Assembly: GCA_002336115.1 (NCBI GenBank)
Contig: DDEN01000050.1
Location: 186,001 to 250,000, forward strand
Source of the DNA: Chitinophagaceae bacterium UBA1953
GTDB taxonomy: Bacteria; Bacteroidota; Bacteroidia; Chitinophagales; Chitinophagaceae
Direction: 5' to 3'
DNA length: 64,000 nt
The position numbers were made by a program, and so were the translations under genes. The notes under the pieces were generated by a model. It saw only the letters and a program-made list of their open reading frames with translations, ran no database searches and was not told where the DNA came from. The number at the start of each line of letters is the position of its first letter. Position 1 is the first letter of the stretch. Positions 8,191 through 15,277 of this stretch are shown piece after piece.

Positions 8191-8739
8191 TTAAGATACA
8201 TTGGTTTCACCCCTGAAGGCTGATATAAATTTTACAGCCGGACATACCATTTTCAACGGTGTATTTGGGCTGTCTTTAAGGGAAGTCTGGCTGCCATCCG
8301 GATTAATCCTTACAAGGTAGTAATCACTTACAGGCGTTAATCCAGCCGCTTCCAGCATTTGATTTGGAGTTAACTCCTTTTGGTCGGTGGTTTCAGGCTC
8401 GTTATCCACGAAGTAATTAAACACTTCGGTTGGTTTCACCACAAAATGTTCAACACCGCCCTTTGATAAATCAACCTTTTCAGTAAGGTCAATTTTTTCA
8501 AAATCACAGTCTTTTAATTTTTGGTACAGCCAAAAGCACTCCTGTGGAGTAATTCCAGCTTTTTCCAATAGCTCCTTGCCAGTTACAAGATGGTGGTCGA
8601 AGGTGTAGTGATGACCGTCAATTTTCACCTTATACTTCTTACCAACCGGGGGCTTTTTACCTTCTTTTGTATAAGCCTCCACATCAATGATTTCCTCATG
8701 AGGTTCCTTACCCCCTAAGTTTTCTGTTTCTTTTTCCAT
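8191..8739 (-). CDS. Multiubiquitin-domain protein with two ubiquitin-like domains
   Basis: The protein has 182 residues. A polar N-terminal tail (1-34) precedes two beta-grasp-like repeats. The first (about 35-103) begins KKYKVKIDGHHYTF with VTGKELLEKAGITP. The second (about 107-175) begins FNYFVDNEPETT with LTPNQMLEAAGLTP. The shared (V/L)T-x3-(L/M)LE-x-AG-(I/L)TP pattern shows internal duplication. It ends with FISAFRG followed by ETNVS. Cleavage after G177 would expose a C-terminal glycine for activation, and the JAB domain encoded two genes later is the natural protease (inference). It is the first gene of the operon and reads from the divergent promoter region at 8740-8849. Confidence 0.9.
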   Translation of the reverse strand: MEKETENLGGKEPHEEIIDVEAYTKEGKKPPVGKKYKVKIDGHHYTFDHHLVTGKELLEKAGITPQECFWLYQKLKDCDFEKIDLTEKVDLSKGGVEHFVVKPTEVFNYFVDNEPETTDQKELTPNQMLEAAGLTPVSDYYLVRINPDGSQTSLKDSPNTPLKMVCPAVKFISAFRGETNVS

Positions 8740-8849
8740 TTTTATAAAAGTTTGTTTATATCTACTATATGTTGGCTAACAGGTTTTTTTTGCAGGTGGC
8801 CGTAAAAAAAACTATTTTACCAACATATACTAACATGAACAGGTGATAA
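8740..8849. promoter_or_regulatory. Divergent promoter region with a perfect inverted repeat
   Basis: This 110-bp gap separates the minus-strand Ubl operon from the plus-strand sigma-like/ImmA operon. TATATGTTGG (8766-8775) and CCAACATATA (8820-8829) are perfect 10-bp inverted repeats with their first bases 54 bp apart. Each is flanked by further similarity (CTAC versus TTAG on the outer sides). Such placement fits a regulator that binds both half-sites and controls both directions. A T-tract and an A-tract lie between them. No exact TAnnTTTG element was fixed with confidence. Confidence 0.6.
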
Positions 8850-9467
8850 ATGAGTAGAGATACAGGAAACCAAACTCATATGGACTGGGAGGAAATTATT
8901 TTAAGGCTTACGGCCTTTACCCACTCATGGACAAGAGGGAAACCCTGGTTCAGGGGAGAAAAAACCGCTACTTTTCTGATGGGCAAGGAAGTGGAAGACT
9001 ATGTTTATGCAGCAATTGGCAAATATCTGGAAGAACCGGAAAAATTTGACCCCAACAAGGGTGAGTTGCTTGAATATTTGAAATATAACCTGGTGCGGTC
9101 GTTTGTTGCCAACGACCTGCGGAGAAAGGAGAACAATCAAACTGATGATATTTTTGCGGAGGACAGTGAGGAAGATGAAGAAGACGGTTCATCTTCCTAC
9201 TCTGAACGGGTGCTACCTTACACTGCAGCATTATTCCCGGATGATATTGATTATAATGCTATCAAAGAATTTATTGAAAAAGAAGTGCAGGGAGATGCTG
9301 ATGCAGAAAACATTTTTTTGGGTATTTACACTTATGGTATGAAGCGAAGGGAAGTGATAGAAGAGTTTACCATGACAGCAGTTGCATTTGACAATGGAAT
9401 GCGCCGATTGAATACTGTTATCAACAGGGCTGCTGCTCATTTCAACAAAAACACACAAACGGTATGA
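8850..9467 (+). CDS. Sigma-factor-like (sigma-70 region 2/4-like) protein
   Basis: In this 205-residue protein, FDPNKGELLEYLKYNLVRSFVANDLRRKEN (about 66-95) matches the pattern of sigma region 2 helices. A very acidic linker follows (about 99-115, with EDSEEDEEDG). A C-terminal helical part, MKRREVIEEFTMTAVAFDNGMRRLN, looks like a weak region 4 helix-turn-helix. It is divergent from ordinary ECF factors and I recognise no named subfamily. Its stop overlaps the next start by 4 bp (ATGA). As a sigma-like regulator beside an ImmA/IrrE peptidase, it is the likely transcription factor for this locus (inference). It might activate the Ubl operon across the shared promoter region. Confidence 0.72.
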   Translation: MSRDTGNQTHMDWEEIILRLTAFTHSWTRGKPWFRGEKTATFLMGKEVEDYVYAAIGKYLEEPEKFDPNKGELLEYLKYNLVRSFVANDLRRKENNQTDDIFAEDSEEDEEDGSSSYSERVLPYTAALFPDDIDYNAIKEFIEKEVQGDADAENIFLGIYTYGMKRREVIEEFTMTAVAFDNGMRRLNTVINRAAAHFNKNTQTV

Positions 9468-9880
9468 GCAAAAAAACAAATCAAAGTAAATCTGATTTTG
9501 TAAACCTGTTTCTCAGTACAGCCGAAAACGATAGCAGTAGCAAAGAAGCTGCAAAAGCATTTCTTGCATCTGAAGGAGTAAATACAGATAAGCTGATTTC
9601 GGAAGGGTTGAAAAGAGTGAAGAAAATGCAGATGCTGGCTAATGCCAGCAGAACTGAGAATGAAATGCAAGCTGCCGAAACTGTAAAAGAAGAAGCAACG
9701 TCATGGGTTGATAATTTATTAGCCAGTATCAATTTTTCTTTGCCGGAACTTGTACAAAAAGAAGAACTCTCTATGAGCTTCCGGAATGTAGAAAATCTAA
9801 GTCAGGATGATATCAGAAATATTCTTATCCGGCATTTTACATTGAAGTTTATGAATAAGCGGAATAATAACGAAAAATGA
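9464..9880 (+). CDS. Small hypothetical protein between sigma-like and ImmA genes
   Basis: This 138-residue protein is soluble and largely helical and resembles no family I can name. Ser/Asn/Lys-rich N-terminal residues are followed by KEAAKAFLASEGVNTDKLISEG and a C-terminal segment NVENLSQDDIRNILIRHFTLKF. Both ends are coupled to neighbours by 4-bp ATGA overlaps, so the three proteins are made together. By analogy with ImmA-type switches it could be the protein that the metallopeptidase cuts, or an anti-sigma partner of the sigma-like protein. That is context inference only. Confidence 0.78.
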   Translation: MSKKTNQSKSDFVNLFLSTAENDSSSKEAAKAFLASEGVNTDKLISEGLKRVKKMQMLANASRTENEMQAAETVKEEATSWVDNLLASINFSLPELVQKEELSMSFRNVENLSQDDIRNILIRHFTLKFMNKRNNNEK

Positions 9881-10665
9881 ATTTCACATACACAGCAGCA
9901 GAACATGCAGCAAAAAAGGTATTGGATGAATGTGGATTGAATGACCCTACTGAAGAGCCATTAAAGAAAATTATTTTTGGGAGAAAAGCATTTTATGAAG
10001 AAGTGCCATTAGTGGGTAAAGAAGGTGAAATAGTATCTGTAGATAACAGGTCAATAATAACAATCAACTCCAACATACAATTTGAAACAAAAAAGCGGTT
10101 TGCTGCTGCACATGAGTTAGGACATTACGAAATGCACAGGCATTTAAAGTCCATTTTTTCCGATACGGAAGAAGATTTAATGAACTGGTACAAAGCAGGG
10201 CCACATGAAATGGAAGCCAACGAATTTGCGGCTGAGTTTTTAATGCCTTCCGAACTTTTTCATAAAGAGTGTGAAAGAAAAAAGTTTGAACCGAAAGTTG
10301 TTGAGCACCTGGCTAATCGTTTCCAGGTCAGTAAGACTGCCGCAATTTTAAAATTTGTAAAGCGGGGCAATCATCCAGTTTTTATCATGTATTGTAAGGA
10401 TAACAAAATGAAATGGTGGAAGAAGTCAGATGACTTTTATCATTTTTGCCCCTTTGAATATGATGCACCGCCACCAACAGGCTCTGTAGCTTACGAAGTA
10501 TTTACAAAAGGGAAAACATACTATGGAGATGAGTCAAAACAGGATATATGGAAGTCAGATTGGTTTCAAATGAAAAATGACGACGAACCTGATTCAAAGT
10601 TTTTTGAATATTGCTTACATGCCAAATCTTATAACTACACTATTAGCGTTATTTGGGAAAAGTAG
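9877..10665 (+). CDS. ImmA/IrrE-family zinc metallopeptidase
   Basis: The zinc site HELGH (H79, E80, H83) sits in RFAAAHELGHYEMH. The third ligand region EMEANEFAAEFLMP (about 111-124) is the family hallmark. The length of 262 residues is normal, and the C-terminal 90 residues (DFYHFCPFEYDAPP and onward) probably form a sensing domain. ImmA/IrrE peptidases cleave repressors to switch on mobile elements or stress genes. This is the last gene of a three-gene operon with a sigma-like protein and lies back to back with the Ubl operon. A role in releasing that operon on damage or phage signals is plausible. Confidence 0.92.
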   Translation: MNFTYTAAEHAAKKVLDECGLNDPTEEPLKKIIFGRKAFYEEVPLVGKEGEIVSVDNRSIITINSNIQFETKKRFAAAHELGHYEMHRHLKSIFSDTEEDLMNWYKAGPHEMEANEFAAEFLMPSELFHKECERKKFEPKVVEHLANRFQVSKTAAILKFVKRGNHPVFIMYCKDNKMKWWKKSDDFYHFCPFEYDAPPPTGSVAYEVFTKGKTYYGDESKQDIWKSDWFQMKNDDEPDSKFFEYCLHAKSYNYTISVIWEK

Positions 10666-10893
10666 TAACGGTTAACTTACCTCCCCACTTTTTTAAGCCG
10701 ACACCGTTGAAAATGACGACAATTTTTTTCTAATGGGATGAATTGGGTAAATTATTAGGGTATTACCAGTTTCAACATTTCATGGCATTTTCGTTGCGTC
10801 GCAATCCTTTCATCGGCTGGTTAGAATGGCGACAAGTTAAGTTGTAAGTCTTGGCACAGATAATCAAGTACTCATGACAAATATATTTTCAAG
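10666..10893. other. Intergenic stretch with a possible remnant of a YhcG 3' end
   Basis: No intact gene is visible. The bases from about 10736 read GGATGAATTGGGTAAATTAT in + sense and would encode DELGKLL, the same residues that end the YhcG-type gene (5028-5055). The order YhcG tail then HNH on the opposite strand is also the order seen at 5.0-6.2 kb. The match is short, so this is only suggestive of a decayed second copy of that locus. Confidence 0.3.
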
Positions 10894-11409
10894 TCAGTTT
10901 GAGTTTTTTGCTGATAATATCAAGTTGCCAGCAAAATGACCGTTATAAAAACTAAATAACCAGAACGAATCAAAATCTGCTTCTTCTACTTTGTTAATCT
11001 GGTACTTAAATGTTCCATTTGCAATTGAAACTTCATAAAATTTATCATCAAATCCTTTTGGAGGCACATTGAACCAATAAGTTTTTACATGAGCCTCGTC
11101 CCTACGGATACATTAGTTTGAAAATACTCTTTCTTAGCTTAGTGTTATACTTTGCTGTTCGTAAGATACCTTCTTTAAATAGCCTCTCAGCTTCACCACC
11201 TTGTCTTGCAATATGCATTCCTAAACAAGCCTTGAATTTTTCATCAAAATGGTGCTGCCTGATTATTAAATTCAAAACAGCATGGGACAGTAATCAAATC
11301 ATCTGGCCGTGGTCTTGTTAAAGATTGCTTTTGGAGATACATGGTCTCTTATTGTTGCATCTCTGATACCACAATAACAGCAAAGTATAATTGTGTTTAC
11401 TTTTCCCAT
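10894..11409 (-). pseudogene. Decayed HNH endonuclease gene related to 5584-6261
   Basis: Reading from ATG 11409 gives MGKVNTIILCCYCGIRDAT, then RDHVSPKAIFNK, matching the N-terminus of the HNH protein of the Ubl operon. One extra base then shifts the frame. Past it the sequence continues as PRPDDLITVPCCFEFNN, so the second zinc pair has lost one Cys (CCFKCNN became CCFEFNN). The middle is shortened by roughly 130 bp relative to the intact gene. The end is again clear (WLFSFYNGHFAG) before a TGA at 10894. It sits just downstream of the subtilisin-AAA operon in the same orientation. The frameshift and deletion make it non-functional. Confidence 0.88.
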
Positions 11410-11428
11410 TAAATGATTTACTACCTAT

Positions 11429-13924
11429 TTATACCCTCGGAACGATTCTTGCTGCAGTTTTTATATCAAGAATTTGAACACCGAGTGATTGTAAAGTTTG
11501 TCTCATATCATTGAATACTGGTTCGTTGCCGTTTGGGTCAGCAATAGTAAGTAATGCTGTAAACGGTACACCAGTCTTTGGAATATCTTCACCATCACGA
11601 GCCAAATATTCTATATCTAATTTCCAGTTGGTACTAGGTCCTACACCGTTTGGAAAAGTTTTTTCTAACACTTTAATGGGACTCCATTTAAACGCATGTG
11701 CAATCTGGTCTTTTTCATAGAGATGGTTATCGTTCTTATCGGGTAAGTAAACTGGTTCAAGACGCCCTTTAAATTTACCATCTTTTTGCTGTTGCCTTAA
11801 ATGCCCTTCTATATTGACTCTTACAAATTCTGCCCCAAAACGATAATCGAACGGTGGAGTACTCACTACAGTTAGTTTTGCATATCCACAACATTTTCCA
11901 TTTTTTATTAAAGAAGGCGGCCAAGTAAAATCAAAACTCATTTTCAAACCTGGGTAAATTCTATTGGCAAACACAAGGGTAATTGAATTATCATTACCTT
12001 CTATTATACTCTCTGAATATTCTGGCATTCCAAAACCAACTAAATGTTTTATTACATCTTTTAATTTCTTATCCTGCAATGCTTCCGGTAAAGAAGCATG
12101 ATGAACCAAAAGCGCAATTAGAGTTTCTCTGGAAACATCACCTTCAATGGCATGGTCTAGACTGGCAAGTGTTTTAGATACATGCGGTGCCGCATAGCTT
12201 GTTCCACATCCATCAACAATTGCTCCTGTGGTATCAATTGATAGTAGACCATGACCGTCTCCACTAACTTTGGTTCCTGAACCACCAACATGTGCCACAT
12301 CGGGTTTTAATCCTACTCTTATTCCTGGCCCACGGCAAGTATAGTTACTTGGAGCATATGGCACTATTCCCTTTAAATTCGGAGGGTTTAAAGCTGATAC
12401 ACTTAAGTTTCTACAGCTTTCAGCTGGTTTTTTAATTGTATCATTTCTTGCAGACGCTAAAGAACTTAATGCTTCTGAAGCATCTTCTGGCCATTCTTTG
12501 CGAAAATCATTTCGCTTTGTATTTCCTGCTGAAATCACAAAAATAACATCTTTATCTTCTGCAATCTTATCCAGCATTTTAGCAGGTGGACTGTATCCAT
12601 CAGTTGAAACATGCTCTTCTATATTAAGGCTAAAGTTAAAAATCCTTACCCCCGTCTTTGCCTTGAGTTCTTTCACTGCAATTTCTAACTCTTTAAAAAA
12701 CTCTAATGGTTTATTATAGTAATTCGCAAAGAATTCAGCTTTTGGAAGGATGTCTAAATCAATTATTCTGCAACCATCTAACTCTTTGCAAATCTCTGCG
12801 CCATTTAAATTATTACTTGCTACTAATAGTCCACCAATAAATGTTCCATGGTCTTCGTCTTTATCCGAACTACTCAGGAGCCCCCACCTATCTTCTACCC
12901 AATCCTTTAATATTGAAGAAACGCCTCCATCAACAATTGCTACCTTAGGATAAGTTGTTTTGGGTTTAATTACAGGCACTTTAAATTTTTCTCCGATTTT
13001 AGCTTTTGAAATAACTGCACTTCTTGAAATTATCGGAGGTAAAACTATTTTCTTTACTAAAGGATGCACATCCAAAAAATTAAGTAACTCAGCATGTTTT
13101 TGCTTGTCCTGAATAATTTTCTTTACTGCACTTTGTCTTCTTACGGGTGATTGAGATGGCATTAATTGAATATTTGCGGGAGCATCGCTTTCCTCAAGCC
13201 TTACACCAATCATTGCTGAATTTTTATCACTATCTACCAGCCTCGAAACAATTAATCCATTTCCGAATTTTGATAGCCCATCGGTAAAACTTTTAAACAA
13301 CTTATATTTTTGAGGGGATAAATTATCCCATTCATGTCTTGGAGGAGGAGTGTCAAATAGTTCAATTATATATGCCCCACCTGTTTGTGGATTGGATATC
13401 CACTTTAATCCTTCCGTTACCGAGAATTTCCTTTTATCAGAAGCAGTATAAGGTTTTATTTCGTCAATAGAACCTATCTCACTTCTTATATTACTTGGGT
13501 GAGGAACTGATTTAGTTTTACCCCCTATAGTTACTTCTTTCCATTTTGTAAACGTTTCAGCCTGCATAACTTTTTCGTTGATTTTGCTGATGTATTTAGG
13601 CTGGAGTTCTACATATAATTCTCCCAAATCCCCAGCACCAACAACAGGAGCAATATCCTTACTAAACATAGCTGTAGTTGGTCTATGACTTTTAGCTAAG
13701 GCAGATTGCTTTAAAGTGAGTTTCGCATAAGAAATTTCTGAAAACTCATTTTCTATCTGCATATCTCTTATTGCTAGAAGTTCATTGTAGATTTTATCAC
13801 GGTGAGTAACAAACTCCTCGTCTTGGCCAGCATAAAAATCTTTGTTAGGGCCACCACCAGTACGGTCCCACGATTCAATAAAATCGTTTGTATTTAAGAC
13901 AATTTGAATTGGACTATTCGCCAT
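11429..13924 (-). CDS. S8 (subtilisin-like) serine peptidase with large N- and C-terminal extensions
   Basis: The catalytic set is complete: D332 in AIVDGGV, H359 in DHGTFIGGLL, oxyanion N468 in ISAGNTK and S576 in GCGTSYAAPHV. No signal peptide is present, so it should act in the cytoplasm. About 320 N-terminal residues and 230 C-terminal residues (including a beta-rich part with KLTVVSTPPFDYRFG) flank the protease domain. The total of 831 residues is much longer than secreted subtilisins. It overlaps the 3' end of an AAA ATPase gene by 11 bp. Pairs of cytoplasmic S8 peptidase and AAA ATPase recur in variable genome regions and are suspected conflict or defence modules. Here the ATPase may gate or feed the protease (inference). 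Confidence 0.9.
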   Translation of the reverse strand: MANSPIQIVLNTNDFIESWDRTGGGPNKDFYAGQDEEFVTHRDKIYNELLAIRDMQIENEFSEISYAKLTLKQSALAKSHRPTTAMFSKDIAPVVGAGDLGELYVELQPKYISKINEKVMQAETFTKWKEVTIGGKTKSVPHPSNIRSEIGSIDEIKPYTASDKRKFSVTEGLKWISNPQTGGAYIIELFDTPPPRHEWDNLSPQKYKLFKSFTDGLSKFGNGLIVSRLVDSDKNSAMIGVRLEESDAPANIQLMPSQSPVRRQSAVKKIIQDKQKHAELLNFLDVHPLVKKIVLPPIISRSAVISKAKIGEKFKVPVIKPKTTYPKVAIVDGGVSSILKDWVEDRWGLLSSSDKDEDHGTFIGGLLVASNNLNGAEICKELDGCRIIDLDILPKAEFFANYYNKPLEFFKELEIAVKELKAKTGVRIFNFSLNIEEHVSTDGYSPPAKMLDKIAEDKDVIFVISAGNTKRNDFRKEWPEDASEALSSLASARNDTIKKPAESCRNLSVSALNPPNLKGIVPYAPSNYTCRGPGIRVGLKPDVAHVGGSGTKVSGDGHGLLSIDTTGAIVDGCGTSYAAPHVSKTLASLDHAIEGDVSRETLIALLVHHASLPEALQDKKLKDVIKHLVGFGMPEYSESIIEGNDNSITLVFANRIYPGLKMSFDFTWPPSLIKNGKCCGYAKLTVVSTPPFDYRFGAEFVRVNIEGHLRQQQKDGKFKGRLEPVYLPDKNDNHLYEKDQIAHAFKWSPIKVLEKTFPNGVGPSTNWKLDIEYLARDGEDIPKTGVPFTALLTIADPNGNEPVFNDMRQTLQSLGVQILDIKTAARIVPRV

Positions 13925-15110
13925 AATTTATTTTTTCAGTTTCTTTTATTTTAGATAACTGTTTGCTTAAAGAGGAAGGAGTAACCCCTAATAATTGTGC
14001 AATATCTTTTTGTTTAAATGAAAACCTATTATCATCCAACAGTGCATGAGTTAGTTCTTCATCGCTGTGAACTAAAATATTTCTTTTTTTAAGTTCTATC
14101 CTTCCTGTATTTAGGATTGCAAATTTTCGAAGTAAATCCACAATACTATTTTCCGAATTTAGTACATAAGCCTTTTTCAACCATTTTACAAGCATTTCCG
14201 CATCTGCACCAGATGCACCTTCTATACTCCATGAAAGAAACTTTATTTCATTCTCTTCCAATTCCAAAGGAGAAAGCTTTTTACTTATTAATGTTGCCAT
14301 CACTTCGTACGATGGTTTTGGAATTTCGATTTGTACTTCAAATCTTCTCCAAATAGCGGGGTCTAATAAACTTTCATGATTAGTCACCCCAATTGTAAAA
14401 CCTAGCTCTTTTCTGCTATCTAAATTTTGAAGGAGCGTATTAACAACCCTTTTGATTTCACCAACTTCTTGAGGGTCATTTCTTAATTTGGCAATTGCAT
14501 CAAATTCATCTAATAACAAAATGCATTGGTATTTAGATGCGAAAGAAAAAAGATTACCAATATTACGAGATGTTGTACCTAAGAAAGAAGACATCAAACC
14601 GTCTAAACGAGCTAATACGACAGGAATATTTAGTTGCCGTGCTATCCAAAGTGCAAGATGAGTTTTTCCAGTACCGGGAGCGCCATACACTAAACAAGAC
14701 CTTGATGGATGTGCTTCAATATTAGAAAGTTTGTCAAAATTCCTCCACTCATTTAAAATTGATTCAATAGCCATCTCAACATTTGCGCTAAATAGAGGTG
14801 GCTCAGAAGGTAAGTCGTTTGGGAAAATAATTTCTGCAAGAGGAGTGGCCGTTTCTTTGTCAACGGGAATAGGAGTCTTGTATGTTAGTTCTTCGCCCTT
14901 TAATCCAGAAAACGACCGCTGAATTCTGCTCGGAGCCATGTCAAAGGTTTTATTTACTGAATTCAATAAAACGGATAATGATTTTGCCTCTTTCTTATGC
15001 CCATCTTTTTCCAACGCCTCTTTTAGTCTTTCGACCTGATGTATAATAGCATCTGAAGGGTTCGTTAGCGCAGACCGACACAATGCTTGTATGATGTTGA
15101 AATGCTCCAT
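13914..15110 (-). CDS. AAA+ ATPase partner of the S8 peptidase
   Basis: This 398-residue protein has Walker A GAPGTGKT (143-150), Walker B ILLLDEFDAI (D201, E202), and a sensor region TIGVTNHESLLDPAIWRRFE with an Arg finger-like RR. A helical N-terminal domain precedes the ATPase core. The last 30 residues (KDIAQLLGVTPSSLSKQLSKI) look like a helix-turn-helix, so the protein may bind DNA or serve as its own regulator. It is the first gene of the operon. Two palindromes lie in its promoter and leader (15167-15180 and 15124-15136). Confidence 0.9.
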   Translation of the reverse strand: MEHFNIIQALCRSALTNPSDAIIHQVERLKEALEKDGHKKEAKSLSVLLNSVNKTFDMAPSRIQRSFSGLKGEELTYKTPIPVDKETATPLAEIIFPNDLPSEPPLFSANVEMAIESILNEWRNFDKLSNIEAHPSRSCLVYGAPGTGKTHLALWIARQLNIPVVLARLDGLMSSFLGTTSRNIGNLFSFASKYQCILLLDEFDAIAKLRNDPQEVGEIKRVVNTLLQNLDSRKELGFTIGVTNHESLLDPAIWRRFEVQIEIPKPSYEVMATLISKKLSPLELEENEIKFLSWSIEGASGADAEMLVKWLKKAYVLNSENSIVDLLRKFAILNTGRIELKKRNILVHSDEELTHALLDDNRFSFKQKDIAQLLGVTPSSLSKQLSKIKETEKINYGE

Positions 15111-15123
15111 AAATGTGTTAACA

Positions 15124-15180
15124 GGGATATTATCCCCTCATTAATTTATATTTAATGCCAAATATAGGAAATTAATTTCC
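15124..15180 (-). promoter_or_regulatory. Promoter and operator candidates for the AAA-S8 operon
   Basis: On the minus strand TATATTTG (15166-15159) fits the Bacteroidetes -7 consensus TAnnTTTG. Immediately upstream lies GGAAATTAATTTCC (15167-15180), a perfect 14-bp palindrome that would cover the spacer. Downstream in the leader is a second palindrome, GGGATATTATCCC (15124-15136), 14 bases before the ATG. A repressor bound at either would block transcription. The HTH-like tail of the AAA protein is a candidate, giving autoregulation. A clear -33 TTTG at the right distance was not found. Nothing else is seen in 15111-15277. Confidence 0.55.
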
Positions 15181-15277
15181 AAAATACATAATAAAATTCT
15201 CAAAAAAGAGTAAATATTTCCCAAAAACACAGTTTTGTTGACAATTTAAGCTGTTTAGTTGAAGGTGAAATACTGCG

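Noticed and set aside
11118..11321. 67-residue + strand frame in the HNH remnant
   Set aside because: It is the antisense of the decayed HNH gene.
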